Source of the DNA: Malurus cyaneus samueli
Lineage: Eukaryota > Chordata > Aves > Passeriformes > Maluridae
Direction: 5' to 3'
Assembly: GCA_009741485.1 (NCBI GenBank)
Contig: VKON01002060.1
Span: 17,780-81,779 of the forward strand
DNA: 64,000 bases
Shown: one piece after another, positions 43,845-55,275 of the stretch
Position numbering within the stretch: the first letter of the stretch is position 1
How the letters are laid out: each line of letters starts with the position of its first letter
Notes under the pieces: generated by a model
Told to the model about the DNA's origin: nothing
What the model saw: only the letters and a program-made list of their open reading frames with translations
The model's database searches: none
Made by a program: the position numbers and the translations under genes

Positions 43845-44284
43845 CAGAGCGCTCCATGGACAGGCTGCCATGTCTGCTGGGGGATTTGGGCAGTTCAGCA
43901 GTGCTGGCTGCCAGGCTCAGGCTGGCAGAGGAGATGGTGCTGTCGGATCCCAGCGACGTGTTGGACTGCGTCAGCGACGATTTGCGCAGTTTGTTCCTCA
44001 GGAAAAAACCCTTCACTTTGGACTTCTTGGCCCCGAGCTCGTAGTCATCCTCCACATCCAGGGCTCCCATGCTGCTGGGGATGATGGCAGAGGCTGACTC
44101 CAGGTCGTATTTCTTCTTGCCCGTCACTTTATCCTTCAGTTTGCCGAAGGGTGAGCGTGGTTTGTCCTTCATGGACAGGTCGAACATGCTGGCTGTCAGA
44201 TTGTTCCGTGTGAACTGGATGCTCACCAGGATCTCCCCGCGCTCCTTCTCCTTCTTGCCAGCCTTGGAGTGCAGCTTGTGCCAC
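43845..44284 (-). CDS. RAB11FIP5: RAB11FIP5 exon 2 (end of C2 domain and adjoining conserved region)
   Basis: A 440-bp exon after the acceptor CCTGTGCTGCAG (phase 2), ending CTCTG before the donor GTAAGAGG (phase 1). It is open throughout. It opens WHKLHSKAGKKEKERGEI, the last strand of the N-terminal C2 domain that binds phospholipid. Then come SIQFTRNNLTASMFDLSMKD and KKYDLESASAIIPSS, and then FFLRNKLRKSSLTQSNTSLG, all diagnostic of RAB11FIP5. Exon 1 should carry the start codon and most of the C2 domain, but it is not found in the window. The inverted copy is at 50044-50485. Confidence 0.96.
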
Positions 44285-45779
44285 CTGCAGCACAGGGGAA
44301 AGGAAAAGAAAGGTTCTGGGTCACTTCAGGAGCCACGAGGAAGGAGAACTTGGGAGGCTGGGGAAAAGCATCAGCGGTACCCAGCACGAGTTTCTGCCTT
44401 GGAACTGCCCGGGGAGGGTTGGAATCCCCATCCCTGGAGGTGTCCATGGCACTCAGAGCTCTGGGCTGGGGACAGGGTGGGGATGGGGAACAGATTCAAT
44501 GATCCTGGAGGGCTTTTCCAGCCTCAGTGATCCTGGGATTCCAATCCAAGTGTCCCAGGAATCACCTAAACCCCAATCAGAGACACACAAACACCACCCA
44601 CAGAGGTGGCACACGGGGCCTGATCCCTCCCTGATGCACCTGGAGTTCCATCTCCATCCCTGTCCTTACCCTGAGCTCTGCCCTTGCACCAAATAACCCA
44701 AAAAAACCCCACCCCACAGTCAGACAGCACAGTGATTTTCCAGGGAAAGCTGTGAGTCTGTGGCTGGAAGGAGACAATGTTGCCAGCATTTTGTTGTGCT
44801 TGGGATTTAAATATCCCAGAGCCGGTGACTCAAGGGATCCTTACAGCACAGACTGACCCTGAATGGCAAAGGAACTCAACAACATCCATTAGATCAGCTT
44901 TGGGCTGTGTCTCACCCCAAATAAAGATGCTCAGGTTTGCCTGGAAATGTCCTTGCACTGAGCACTCAGAGGATGATGCATCCCGGGAATTCTGTGCATT
45001 CCAACCCCACCAGCCCAGGTTCCTGATTTGGGGAAATTCTCACATTCCAGGCTGATGGTGAGAGCTCCAGAAGGAGCTGCTGGCCATACCCAGCACAAAG
45101 CTCCCACTGGCTCCACGGGGCTTACTGGGAACAATTCCAACAATGCCCTGCCCCACACAAACCCTTAATGCAGACCTGGCTCCAAATCCTTGCTCGAAGA
45201 AAGGGAAGGAACATTGGAAAAGCCTCCAAAGCATTCACTGCACAAGGCAAAACCACTCCCAACCTCCATTCGGGAGCTGATGGTTCCACAGGGAGCTGCC
45301 AGGGCATGGAGCAGCCTCTGGAATGCCAGGGGAGAGGGGTCTGCATTCCTGCCCAGAGCCACCCTCTGCTTCTCCATGTCCCCATTCCAACGGGGCAGCA
45401 CCAAAGGACACGAGGGAGCTGTTTTTTCCCAAAAAAAACCACTTCATTCCCTTCTCCCACAGCGTGCTCCATCACCCTGCCCCAGTTCCAGGCACCACCT
45501 CCCGGGAACTGCAGCAGGATGAGCAGGAATCCAGCACAGCCACTGCCCTGATCCCTCCCAGATCAAAGTATTCAATGAATTTCTCATTAAAATTCCCCTT
45601 AGCAAGGCACAAGGAAATCTGCAGGCTCAGGACAGATCCTATCTCTCCACGTTGTGCTTCCCAGGAGAAACACAGCAATGGGAGGTGAGGATGCTTCTGG
45701 ACACGCTTTAACAATTTCCCAGAAAATAAAAATCCCAGCGGAGTCTTACATGCACTCGGAGAGTGAAATCACTGAGAAG
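44285..45779. other. RAB11FIP5 intron 1, proximal part
   Basis: Noncoding. It holds a CR1 fragment (44410-44545). No exon 1 or promoter is seen before the palindrome spacer. Confidence 0.7.
44410..44545 (+). mobile_element. CR1 LINE 3' fragment
   Basis: GGAATCCCCATCCCTGGAGG, then TTCAATGATCCTGGAGGGCT and CAGCCTCAGTGATCCTGGG. Inverted copy at 49790-49945. Confidence 0.75.
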
Positions 45780-45894
45780 TGGATTTGGTGCAATCCATGG
45801 GTTCGGCCTGCAGCTCAATTGCTGGCACACTCCCCCAAAACACCCGAGAAGCAGATCTGGGCTGGTCCGGGTTCTCCTGTCACGACCTGGTCGT

Positions 45895-47070
45895 AGGAAT
45901 CCTGGTGGGTTCCTGTAAAGTATCTTGGCTCGGATTCCTGCAGATACCTGGTGGGTTCCTGCGACAGATCCTGGTGGGTTCTGATTGCTGGTTGCCTCGC
46001 CAGATAGGTCCTGGTGGGGTCCCTGCAGACCTGGGATGGTGCTCTCCATCCCCCTGCTCCAAAACCACCCTGGAGCAGATCGCTGAGATCTGGGGTTCCT
46101 GCAACATCCTGTGGTCAGCTGGATGTTTGCTGGGCACACGCTCCCTCCATCCCCCTGCTCCAGGCGCTGCCTGGTGTATCCCAGTTGTGCCCCTTCAGAA
46201 GGGTTTTTATGGCAGAAGCTGTCCCTTTTCCAGGTGTGTTGTCTATTCCTGTCAAACAGGTCATGTCCTTCCAAGATGTGACCATGGGTGTCCCACCACA
46301 AATCCTCTCCCAGGACATCCCCCAAGGCAGCTCTGGGAATTTGGGAAGCTGAGGGCAGGGGATGGGGTTGGCTGTGAGAAGATGCTGTGGAGATGTTTGT
46401 GTGTCCACTGTGTGGGATGGAGCCCCTCCCTGATCCCACTGTCCTGCTTCCATCCCAGCCGTGTCTGCACCTCTGTATTTCCACTGCAGCTGATCATAAA
46501 AAACCCCAGAATGGTTCCTGCAGATCCTGGTGGGTTTCTACAGATCCTGGTCGGTCCCTGCAGATCCTGGTGGGTTCCTGCAGATAGATCCTGGTGGGTT
46601 TCTACAGATCCTGCTGTGTTCCTGCAGATCCTGGTGGGTCCCTGCAGCTGGATGTGCTCCCTCCATCCCCCTGCTCCCAAACTCCCCTGGAAGCAGATCC
46701 TGATGGGTTTCTGCAGATCCTGGTGGGTTTCTGCAGATCCTGGTGGGTTTCTACAGATCCTGGTGGGTCCCTGCAGCTCAATGTGCTCCCTCCAAAACAC
46801 CCTGAAAGCAGATCCTGGTGGGTCCCTGCAGATCCTGGTGGGTCCTGCAGATCCTGGTGGGTTCCTGCAGATCCTGGTCGGTCCTGCAGATCCTGGTGGG
46901 TTCCTGCAGATAGATCCTGGTGGGTTTCTACAGATCTGCTGTGTTCCTGCGAATCCTGGTGGTCCTGCAGACTGGTGGGTGCTCCCTCCATCCCCCTGCT
47001 CCAAAACACCCCTGGGAGCAGATCCTGGTGGGTTCCTGCAAATCCTGGTGGGTCAGCTGGATGTGCTGGG
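45895..47070. repeat. 20-bp minisatellite
   Basis: Dozens of TCCTGCAGATCCTGGTGGGT units, sometimes GGTTTCTACAGATCC or with an inserted AGATAGATCC. They are interrupted by CCCTCCATCCCCCTGCTCC segments and by the first copy of the 400-bp pair. Confidence 0.93.
46080..46480. repeat. 400-bp repeat, copy 1
   Basis: Contains TGTATCCCAGTTGTGCCCCT, GTGTTGTCTATTCCTGTCAA and CAAATCCTCTCCCAGGACAT. It recurs at 47045-47440 with small indels. Confidence 0.92.
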
Positions 47071-47440
47071 CACAGCTCCCTCCATCCCCCTGCTCCAGGG
47101 CTGCCTGGTGTATCCCAGTTGTGCCCCTTCAGAAGGGTTTTATGGGCAGAAGCTGTCCCTTTTCCAGGTGTGTTGTCTATTCCTGTCAAACAGGTCATGT
47201 CCCTCTCCAAGATGTGACCATGGGTGGTCCCAATCCACAAATCCTCTCCCAGGACATCCCCCAAGGGCAGCTCCTGGGAATTTGGGAAGCTGAGGGCAGT
47301 GGGATGGGGTTGGTGGTGAGAAGATGCTGTGGGAGTTTGTGTGTCACTGTGTGGGATGGAGCCCCTCCCTGATCCCACTGTCCTGCTCCATCCCAGCCGT
47401 GTCTGCACCTCCTGTATTTCCACTGCAGCTGATTCATAAA
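47045..47440. repeat. 400-bp repeat, copy 2
   Basis: Second copy of 46080-46480 in the same orientation. No coding support was found for open frames crossing it. Confidence 0.92.
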
Positions 47441-48271
47441 AACCCCAAACACACAGCATGGAACAGCTGAATCCTCCCAAACACCCGTCCTGTGCCATGA
47501 ACTGAGAGCTCAGCCCAAAAATAGCCCCGCTGCTGCTGGAGGTGTAGTCCTGCCTGTTGATGAGGTCTTGAGAACCAAAAATAGCTCCTTAATCCCATGG
47601 CAGCACAGGCAGAGGTTTTGCCTCGAGCAGCTGCTTTTTGGAGCAGCACCCAAATTCCCTTGAATGCTCAGAGGATGGGAAATGATGGGCTGGGAGCTGC
47701 TGGGAGCAAGTCTGTGCTGATCCATCTCCCCCTGGGAAACTCCTGCCTTTCCTTATGTTTATCCACCCAGATTCTCCCTATTTTTTTTTCCATGTGATGA
47801 TGTAAGATACAAAAACTCCTTTCATGAGGTCTTTATTTTTTCCTGTGAAATGATTCACCCCCAAATCTCTCTTTTTTTTCTTTTTTTTTTTTTTTCTTTT
47901 TTTTCCAGCTGCCAGGCTGCTGCAGCCCTTCCCTCTTGAGCTGCTTCCAGCTCCTGCATTAAAGGGAAAATTGGATGTTCCAGGCAGCTTTTTCCCCTCC
48001 AATCCTTTGGGAAGTGTCCTGATCCATCTGCTCCTGCTCCCTGCCTATTCTGGGCTGCTTTTGTTGCTGGTTGTTTGCTCTAAGGGGTTAATGCTGCTTT
48101 TTTTCCATGGATTTATTTTTTTTTTCCCTGCCTGAATAATTTCAAGTTTGCAGCCTGGTACTGAAAAATCTGCAGTGGGAAAAATTTGCAGTTTTTGTGA
48201 AGGACCTGGATGCTTCCAGCTGTGTGCTGGGAATCTTTATCAGGGAATTGGGGGATTTTGTGCCCCATTTA

Positions 48272-48440
48272 TAGAATCCCAAACTGGTTTAGGTGGGAAG
48301 GGACCTTAAATCCCATCCCATCCATGGGCAGGAACATCTCCCACTGTCCCAGGGTGCTCCAAACTCTGTCCAGCCTGGCTTTGGACACTGCCAGGGTGTG
48401 GTGGAGCCTTCCCATCCCCTCCCTTCACCAGCCTGGGGTA
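48272..48440 (-). mobile_element. CR1 LINE 3' fragment
   Basis: ATAGAATCCCAAACTGGTTT, GGTGGGAAGGGACCTTAAAT, CATCTCCCACTGTCCCAGG, TCCAGCCTGGCTTTGGACAC: a reverse-oriented CR1 end. Confidence 0.9.
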
Positions 48441-49789
48441 AATTCCCTGGCAGTGATTCAGGAGCTCCTGGAGGACACAATTGCAGTTTTCTCCTCACCC
48501 TGGTGATTCCAGCACAGTCACACCCGCCTTCATCCTATCCCATTTTGCTTCTTGTTTTTTTTTTTTTTTTTTTTTTCTTCTCAGTGATTTCACTCTCCGA
48601 GTGCATGTAAGACTCCGCTGGGATTTTTATTTTCTGGAAATTGTTAAAGCGTGTCCAGAAGCATCCTCACCTCCCATTGCTGTGTTTCTCCTGGGAAGCA
48701 CAACGTGGAGAGATAGGATCTGTCCTGAGCCTGCAGATTTCCTTGTGCCTTGCTAAGGGGAATTTTAATGAGAATTCATTGAATACTTTGATTGGGAGGA
48801 TCAGGGCAGTGGCTTGCTGGATTCCTGCTCATCCTGCTGCAGTTCCCGGGAGGTGGTGCCTGGAACTGGGGCAGGGTGATGGAGCACGCTGTGGGAGAAG
48901 GGAATGAAGTGGGTTTTTTTGGGAAAAAACAGCTCCCTCGTGTCCTTTGGTGCTGCCCCGTTGGAATGGGACATGGAGAAGCAGAGGGTGGCTCTGGGCA
49001 GGAATGCAGACCCCTCTCCTGGCATTCCAGAGGCTGCTCCATGCCCTGGCAGCTCCCTGTGGAACCATCAGCTCCCGAATGGAGGTTGGGAGTGGTTTTA
49101 CCTTGTGCAGTGAATGCTTTGGAGGCTTTTCCAATGTTCCTTCCCTTTCTTCGAGCAAGGATTTGGAGCCAGGTCTGCATTAAGGGTTTGTGTGGGGCAG
49201 GGCATTGTTGGAATTGTTCCCAGTAACCCCGTGGAGCCAGTGGGAGCTTTGGGCTGGGTATGGCCAGCAGCTCCTTCTGGAGCTCTCACCATCAGCCTGG
49301 AATGTGAGATTTCCCAAATCAGGAACCTGGGCTGGTGGGGTGGAATGCACAAGAATTCCCGGGATGCATCATCCTCTGAGTGCTCAGTGCAAGGACATTT
49401 CCAGGCAACCTGAGCATCTTTATTTGGGTGAGACACAGCCCAAAGCTGATCTAATGGATGTTGTTGAGTTCCTTTGCCATTCAGGGTCAGTCTGTGCTGT
49501 AAGGATCCCTTGAGTCACCGGCTCTGGGATATTTAAATCCCAAGCACAACAAAATGCTGGCAACATTGTCTCCTTCAGCACAGACTCACAGCTTTCCCTG
49601 GAAAATCACTGTGCTGTCTGACTGTGGGGGGGGTTTTTTGGGTTATTTGGTGCAGGGCAGAGCTCAGGGTAAGGAAGGGATGGAGATGGAACTCCAGGTG
49701 CATCAGGGAGGGATCAGGCCCCGTGTGCCACCTCTGTGGGTGGTGTTTGTGTGTCTCTGATTGGGGTTTAGGTGATTCCTGGGACACTT

Positions 49790-49945
49790 GGATTGGAATC
49801 CAGGATCATGAGGCTGGAAAGCCCTCCAGGATCATTGAATCTGTTCCCCATCCCCACCCTGTCCCAGCCCAGAGCTCTGAGTGCATGGACACCTCCAGGG
49901 ATGGGGATTCCAACCCTCCCGGGCAGTTCCAAGGCAGAAACTCGT
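49790..49945 (-). mobile_element. CR1 fragment, palindrome copy
   Basis: Mirror of the 44410-44545 fragment. Confidence 0.7.
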
Positions 49946-50043
49946 GCTGGGTCAGCTGATGCTTTTCCCAGCCTCCCAAGTTCTCCTTCCTCGTGGCTCT
50001 GAAGTGACCCAGAACCTTTCTTTTCCTTTCCCCTGTGCTGCAG

Positions 50044-50485
50044 GTGGCACAAGCTGCACTCCAAGGCTGGCAAGAAGGAGAAGGAGCGCGGGGAGATCCT
50101 GGTGAGCATCCAGTTCACACGGAACATGACTGACAGCCAGCATGTTCGACCTGTCCATGAGGACAACACGCTCACCTTCTTGCGCAAACTGAAGGATAAA
50201 GTGACGGGCAAGAAGAAATACGACCTGGAGTCAGCCTCTGCCATCATCCCCAGCAGCATGGGAGCCCTGGTGTGGAGGATGACTACGAGCTCGGGGCCAA
50301 GAAGTCCAAAGTGAAGGGTTTTTTTCCTGAGGAACAAACTGCGCAAATCGTCGCTGCGACAGTCCAACACGTCGCGCTGGGATCGCGACAGCACCATCTC
50401 CTCTGCCAGCCTGAGCCTGGCAGCCAGCACTGCTGACTGCCCAAATCCCCCAGCAGACATGGCAGCCTGTCCATGGAGCGCTCTG
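50044..50485 (+). pseudogene. Inverted, frameshifted copy of RAB11FIP5 exon 2
   Basis: Both splice sites are retained (CTGTGCTGCAG acceptor, CTCTG/GTAAGAGG donor) and the length is 442 bp, but internal indels break the frame several times. For example, the region encoding SMKDKPRSPFGKLKD in the left arm reads out of frame here. It is on the opposite strand from every other RAB11FIP5 exon. I interpret it as an assembly or read artefact; a real inverted duplication cannot be excluded from sequence alone. Confidence 0.85.
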
Positions 50486-50589
50486 GTAAGAGGATAAGGG
50501 ATAATCCCCCCAGTGTTACCCTTCCTTGCTTGGTGAAACTTTTCTGCGGCTCTGTTAACTGATTATTACCCAGTGACAGAATTGGGGAA

Positions 50590-50930
50590 TTTTGGAACTG
50601 GTTAGAGTGGAAAAACCCTCTGAGATCATGGGGTACAACCATCCCAGCACTGCCAGGGCCACCTCTGCCCCATGTCCCCAAGTGCCACATCACCAGGGCT
50701 CTGGGATGCCCTGGGCAGCTGTGCCAGAGATGGAAAACCCTTTTAATGGAGAATTTTTCCTAAACTCGCCTGGCCAGCCTGAGGCCGTTCCTCTCTCCTG
50801 TCCTGTTCCTGGAGCAGAGCCGACCCCCGGCTGTCCCCTCCTGTCAGGGAGTTGTGCAGAGCCACAGGTCCCCCCTGATCCCCTTTTGCTCCAGGATGTC
50901 CCTAAGAGGTGACATCCTGCACAAACCCTG
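50590..50930 (-). mobile_element. CR1 fragment, palindrome copy
   Basis: Mirror of the 43395-43750 CR1 fragment. Confidence 0.88.
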
Positions 50931-51374
50931 GACCTGCTGCGTGCTGGCGCTTACGTCTTTGCCAGAACAGGGAGAAACACCCCAGATTTTGCTTTTCATG
51001 CTTGTAGCACGAACTGCCAGGATCTGGGGGTTCTCCTCACCCCTCTGGTCAGTCCCTGCAGAGGGCCTGCCTAATTAGAGGTCACTGCTCTAATGAGCCG
51101 CCTCCGGCTTGGAGGCAAAGCCAAACGGGGCCGGCTCTGTGATTAAAACAATCTGAGCTCTTGGCACTCCGCGGGCACTGATTTACAAAGAAAAAAAGGC
51201 CCTTGTAGGGAATTAATTCTCCCTTGGAAACAAATATGTAATTACATGGTTTAATTGGCTGCAGACAGCAACAGCCAGGTTGGGTGGGAGTCCCGGGAGG
51301 CCCTGTGGATTCTGCTGGGTGACATTCCGGTGCTGCTTCCCTTCCATCATCCTTGGGATGAGCCCTCCAGCTGC

Positions 51375-51465
51375 TGGGAGCTTCCTTTCTGTAGCAGGGG
51401 GTTGGAACTGGATGGTGTTTAAGGTCATTTCAGCCCAACCATTCCAGGATTCTGTGAAGGAAGCA
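51375..51465 (+). mobile_element. CR1 terminal fragment, palindrome copy
   Basis: Mirror of 42853-42930. Confidence 0.75.
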
Positions 51466-51554
51466 GCATTCCCAGCTGGGAGGGGAGAGGCGCTGTGTCA
51501 GTCATTCTCCTCGGGTTCTCCGTGGTTTTTAACACCAAAAATTGGCAGTAGCCA

Positions 51555-51625
51555 TGAGGCCATAGAATCATGGAATTGCTGTGGTTGGAAAAGATTTTTA
51601 ATATGATCAAGTCCAACCCTCAAGG
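51555..51625 (-). mobile_element. CR1 terminal fragment, palindrome copy
   Basis: Mirror of 42680-42750. Confidence 0.75.
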
Positions 51626-52012
51626 GTCTGGGAGGGAGATGCAGGCATTGGACCCTCCTGGTCTGTCCCACCAAGCAGTGGCCTGGAGCTCACAGCCCAG
51701 CATCTCCTGTTCAGTGCCAACTCCTGAGTCACATGGAAGTATTAAAAGCCTTTAAGGTGCTTCTGGGGAGTTTCTTGTTTCAGATCCTCTCAGATCCTCT
51801 CAGACAATGGGTTTGTCATCTCACAGAGTCTCCTCTCGGGCTCCTCCCCTGCAATTGTGAGCTGCACTTTGCATTTCCAAGAGTTTCATTCTAATCCTTT
51901 AAGCGGGGGGGGGCAGAAGGGTGGGGATGATTCCCCAGATGTGTTTAGGGTTCCTAGGTGGAAGATAACGATGTTTCCTCACCTTCTGTGTGTTTGATCT
52001 TTGCTCCCCCAG

Positions 52013-52628
52013 GGAAGAGGTGCTGTCCTCCCGAAGCTGACCCACAAAGAGAGCGTTCAGCGATGATGTGTCTCAGGTCAGCCCTGTGCTGGAGCCTCGA
52101 GCAGTTCAGAGCCTGAAGCCGCCAAAACGAGCCCACATCTCGCTCCTCTCTGTGCATCAACGGCAGCCACGTGTACGGGGACGAGCGCTGAGGAGCCGTG
52201 CCCCCTCTCCTCTGCCCCCTGCCCGTGCCAGGAGGCAGGAGGAGCCCTTTGGCTTTGCCCCATTGCACCTGAGCCCCACGAGGTGCCCTGGGCTCTGGCA
52301 GCCTGGACAGGGTTCAGCACAGGGATGAGCCCCGGTTCATCCCATCCCCCCAGCTGGACTGCAGGAGGAGCTCAAAGTGTCCACCAAAGCCGTGACCCTC
52401 AGCAATCACCTGGGCAGGGCACGGCTGGAGGAGGGCAGAGGTGCTGAACCAGCCAAGGACGGGCAGCCCGAGGATGGCAGGAAGGAGGACAGGAAAGCCA
52501 AGGGAGGCTTTTTCCAGCACGGCAGCAAGGTGACAGAGCCACCGCGCCCGCGCCGGGGCGATGACAGGAGCAGAAGCAGCGCCTGGTTCGGCTCCAAGGA
52601 GCCCAAAGAGTCCCCTCAAAACACCCAG
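52013..52628 (+). pseudogene. Inverted, frameshifted copy of RAB11FIP5 exon 3
   Basis: Acceptor GCTCCCCCAG and donor CCCAG/GTCAGTGC are kept, but the copy is 616 bp against 628 bp in the left arm and its frame is broken in the first half. The clean part from about 52377 still reads STKAVTLSNHLGRARLEEGR in frame. Opposite strand to the gene. Interpretation as for the exon 2 copy. Confidence 0.85.
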
Positions 52629-53221
52629 GTCAGTGCAAGCCAGGTCCAATCTGGTGATACTGCCCCAAATTCCATCTCCAGTGGCTCTGCTTGGTCAGAG
52701 CTCCCAGATGCTCCCAGGCCTGATGCTCGAGCAAAAATCAGAGCAGGAAAAACATTTCCTTGCTCTTAATAGTCTCAAGGGAAGGAGATTTTCCTGGATT
52801 CTCCCCTGGTTTCTGCCAGAAAGCACCTCTGTTGGATGTGGGATGTGTTTTCCACTCTGGAGAGGGAGGGATCCCCAACTGGAGAGGTTTCCCTCTGCTC
52901 ATGTGCTCACACCAAGCGTTTCTGTGGCCTCAAAATGAAGGATCGTTATCCTTTAATGAGCTCCAAAAGCTTCCCTGGCAGTCAGGCCAGGATGTGGGAT
53001 ATTGGGTGTGTAATCACATATATTTGTGTGACCCCCCCAGCCCTGATCTGCTCAGGGGGTGCAGATAACGTGAGATATTATTGATATTCCAAAGTAACTA
53101 ACACCAGCCCTGCCCTTCATCTCCCATCCCATCCCCACACGTTCCCTTCCCGTTATCATTCTCTAACCATTCTTGCTTTGTGTGGTGATCCATCCCTCCC
53201 CATCCTCGGGTTCTGTGCTGT

Positions 53222-53897
53222 TTGTGCTGTTTGGTGACGAATTTATCACTCCAGAACCGAGCTGGAGTCCAGTTTGTGCTGTTTTGTGAGGAATTTATCA
53301 CTCCAGAACCGAGCTGGAGTCCACTTTGTGCTTTTCTCTGAGGAATTTATCACTCCAGAACCGAGCTGGAGTCCAGTTTGTGCTGTTTTGTGAGGAATTA
53401 TCATCTCCAACAGAACCGAGCTGGAGTCCAGTTTGTGCTGTTTTGTGAGGAATTTATCACTCCAGAACCGAGCTGGAGTCCACTTTGTGCTGTTCTCTGA
53501 GGAATTTATCACTCCAGAACCGAGCTGGAGTCCAGTTTGTGCTGTTTTGTGAGGAATTTATCACTCCAGAACCGAGCTGGAGTCCAGTTTGTGCTGTTTT
53601 GTGAGGAATTTATCACTCCAGAACCGAGCTGGAGTCCAGTTTGTGCTGTTTTGTGAGAGGAATTTATCACTCCAGAACGTGAGCTGGAAGTCCAGTTTGT
53701 GCTGTTTTGTGAGGAATTTATCACTTCAGAACCGAGCTGGAGTCCAGTTTGTGCTGTTTTGTGAGGAATTTATCACTTCAGAACTGAGCTGGAGTCCAGT
53801 TTGTGCTGTTTTGTGAGGAATTTATCACTCCAGAACCGAGCTGGAGTCCAGTTGTGCTGTTTTGTGAGGAATTTATCACTCCAGAACCGAGCTGGAG
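53222..53897. repeat. 52-bp minisatellite, clean array
   Basis: About 13 near-identical 52-bp units, CCGAGCTGGAGTCCAGTTTG then CTGTTTTGTGAGGAATTTAT and CACTCCAGAA, with exact 52-bp spacing through the middle of the array. It stops at the 10-N gap in mid-unit. Confidence 0.96.
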
Positions 53898-53907
53898 NNN
53901 NNNNNNN
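53898..53907. other. Assembly gap (10 N)
   Basis: Ten N at the abrupt end of the 52-bp array. The sequence beyond is the reverse complement of the palindrome spacer near 47620. Confidence 0.99.
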
Positions 53908-54890
53908 CCGTGCCATGGGATTAAGGAGCTATTTTTGGTTCTCAAGACCTCATCAACAGGCAGGACTACACCTCCAGCAGCAGCGGGGCTATTTTTGGGC
54001 TGAGCTCTCAGTTCATGGCACAGGACGGGTGTTTGGGAGGATTCAGCTGTTCCATGCTGTGTGTTCAGGATCTGCTCCCAGGGGAGTTTTGGAGCAGAGG
54101 GATGGAAGGAGCTGTGCTCAGCACATCCAGCTGACCCACCAGGATCTGCAGGAACCCACCAGGATCTGCTTCCAGGGGTATTTTGGACCCACGGCTGGCA
54201 TCCAGCTCCTCGCTGCACAGGACAAGCCACTCATCTCCAGCCACCTGCCCGAGGGCTCCTGGCAGGATTTGGAGGGGTGCCAGCCCCACCCAGGCTTTGC
54301 TGGTTACAAAATTTAAATTCAAATTCGATAGAAGTGTCTGTCCTGTCCCGAGCCAGAGCTGGGGGGGATCAGGAGCGGGACTGCCCCCAGCTAAGGAGAC
54401 ACATCCCATTCTGTGCTCCTTCCCTCACTCCCTGCAGCTGGAATGTGCTTCCCAAAGGATGGAAGCTGCTGGATGGACACTCTTTGCTCCGGGGGAGCTG
54501 CTCCTGTTCCCCATGGGTCCTGCCAGGTGATGTCCTGCTGTGCCACCGCAGCCCTGGGCACAGGGACAGCCAGGGACACCTCCACCGGACACACCCAGGA
54601 ATGCAGCTCTCCAGGAAGGCAGAGCCACAGGCTTGGGAAATCTGCTTTTGCTAAAAACGGTGTGTTCTTCCCTGTGACACCCCATGGATCCAGCCCTGCC
54701 CAAAAGCGGGATCCCAAATCCGTTAGGGACGGGTGTGAGCGCAGCCGGGGCTGGCACAGGGGGAAGGAAGCGGCGCCTCAGCCCAGACGGGCACAGAGGA
54801 AACCTCAAACAGAAAACTCCCCGGAAAGGGGAAGCAGCTGGTGCTGAGCTCCGAGAGCTGCGGGGAGGCTCCCGGGATGGCACTGAGCTC
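53908..54890. other. Noncoding segment right of the gap
   Basis: The first 150 bp are the reverse complement of 47440-47620. 54060-54180 contains a few reversed units of the 20-bp minisatellite (CACCAGGATCTGCAGGAACC). From 54190 the sequence is unique, with no recognisable exon. Confidence 0.8.
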
Positions 54891-55275
54891 CGAGGGGTCT
54901 GCAGCTCCGAGGGGTCTGCAGCTCCCACTGCTCCCCTTTTCCGAGGGGTCTGCAGCTCCGAGGGTTCTGCAGCTCTCCCTGCTCCCCTTTTCCGAGGGTT
55001 CTGTGGCTCCGATGGGTCTGCAGCTCCCCCTGCTCCACCACCACAGGAATTGGGAGCAGCTCCAAGGGGTTTGCGGCTCCCCCTGCTCCCCTTTTCTGAG
55101 GGCTCTGCAGCTCCGAGGGGTCTGTGGCTCCGAGGGGTCCGCAGCTCCCACTGCTCCCCTTTTCCAAGGGGTCTGCAGCTCCAAGGGGTTTGCGGCTCCA
55201 AGGGGTCTGCAGCTCCCCCTGCTCCCCTTTTCCGAGGGGTCCGCAGCTCCCAAAGGGTCCGCAGCTCCCCCCTCT
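54890..55275. repeat. GCTCCGAGGGGTCTGCA repeat cluster
   Basis: Irregular higher-order repeat combining a 15-17 bp unit (GGGGTCTGCAGCTCC) with a CTGCTCCCCTTTTCCGAGG segment. Ala/Pro/Ser-rich frames on both strands reflect the repeat. Confidence 0.9.

Larger units (their letters stand above)
40430..45779. repeat. Left arm of large inverted repeat
   Basis: About 5.3 kb that recurs as its reverse complement at 48578-53897. It contains RAB11FIP5 exons 2 and 3, intron 2 and the 52-bp minisatellite. The inner end is at ...GAGTGAAATCACTGAGAAG (45779), mirrored by CTTCTCAGTGATTTCACTC at 48577-48595. Exon sequences are clean in this arm, whereas the minisatellite part (40430-41050) is badly degraded. 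Confidence 0.95.
45780..48577. other. Spacer of the large inverted repeat
   Basis: Noncoding 2.8-kb centre between the arms. It contains a 20-bp minisatellite (45895-47070), a roughly 400-bp tandem pair (46080-46480 and 47045-47440), T-rich tracts and a CR1 tail. Its 47440-47620 segment recurs in reverse at 53908-54060, just past the second small gap. Confidence 0.85.
48578..53897. repeat. Right arm of large inverted repeat
   Basis: Reverse complement of 40430-45779, ending at the 10-N gap. Differences are mostly inserted or dropped single bases, concentrated in coding parts. The 52-bp minisatellite is by contrast cleaner here than in the left arm. The pattern fits unpolished sequence from one haplotype or read. 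Confidence 0.95.

Noticed and set aside
45779..47498. Long frames (504 and 298 codons) over the palindrome spacer
   Set aside because: Encoded by the 20-bp minisatellite and the 400-bp tandem pair. The repeated GGFLQILVGP pattern is repeat translation.
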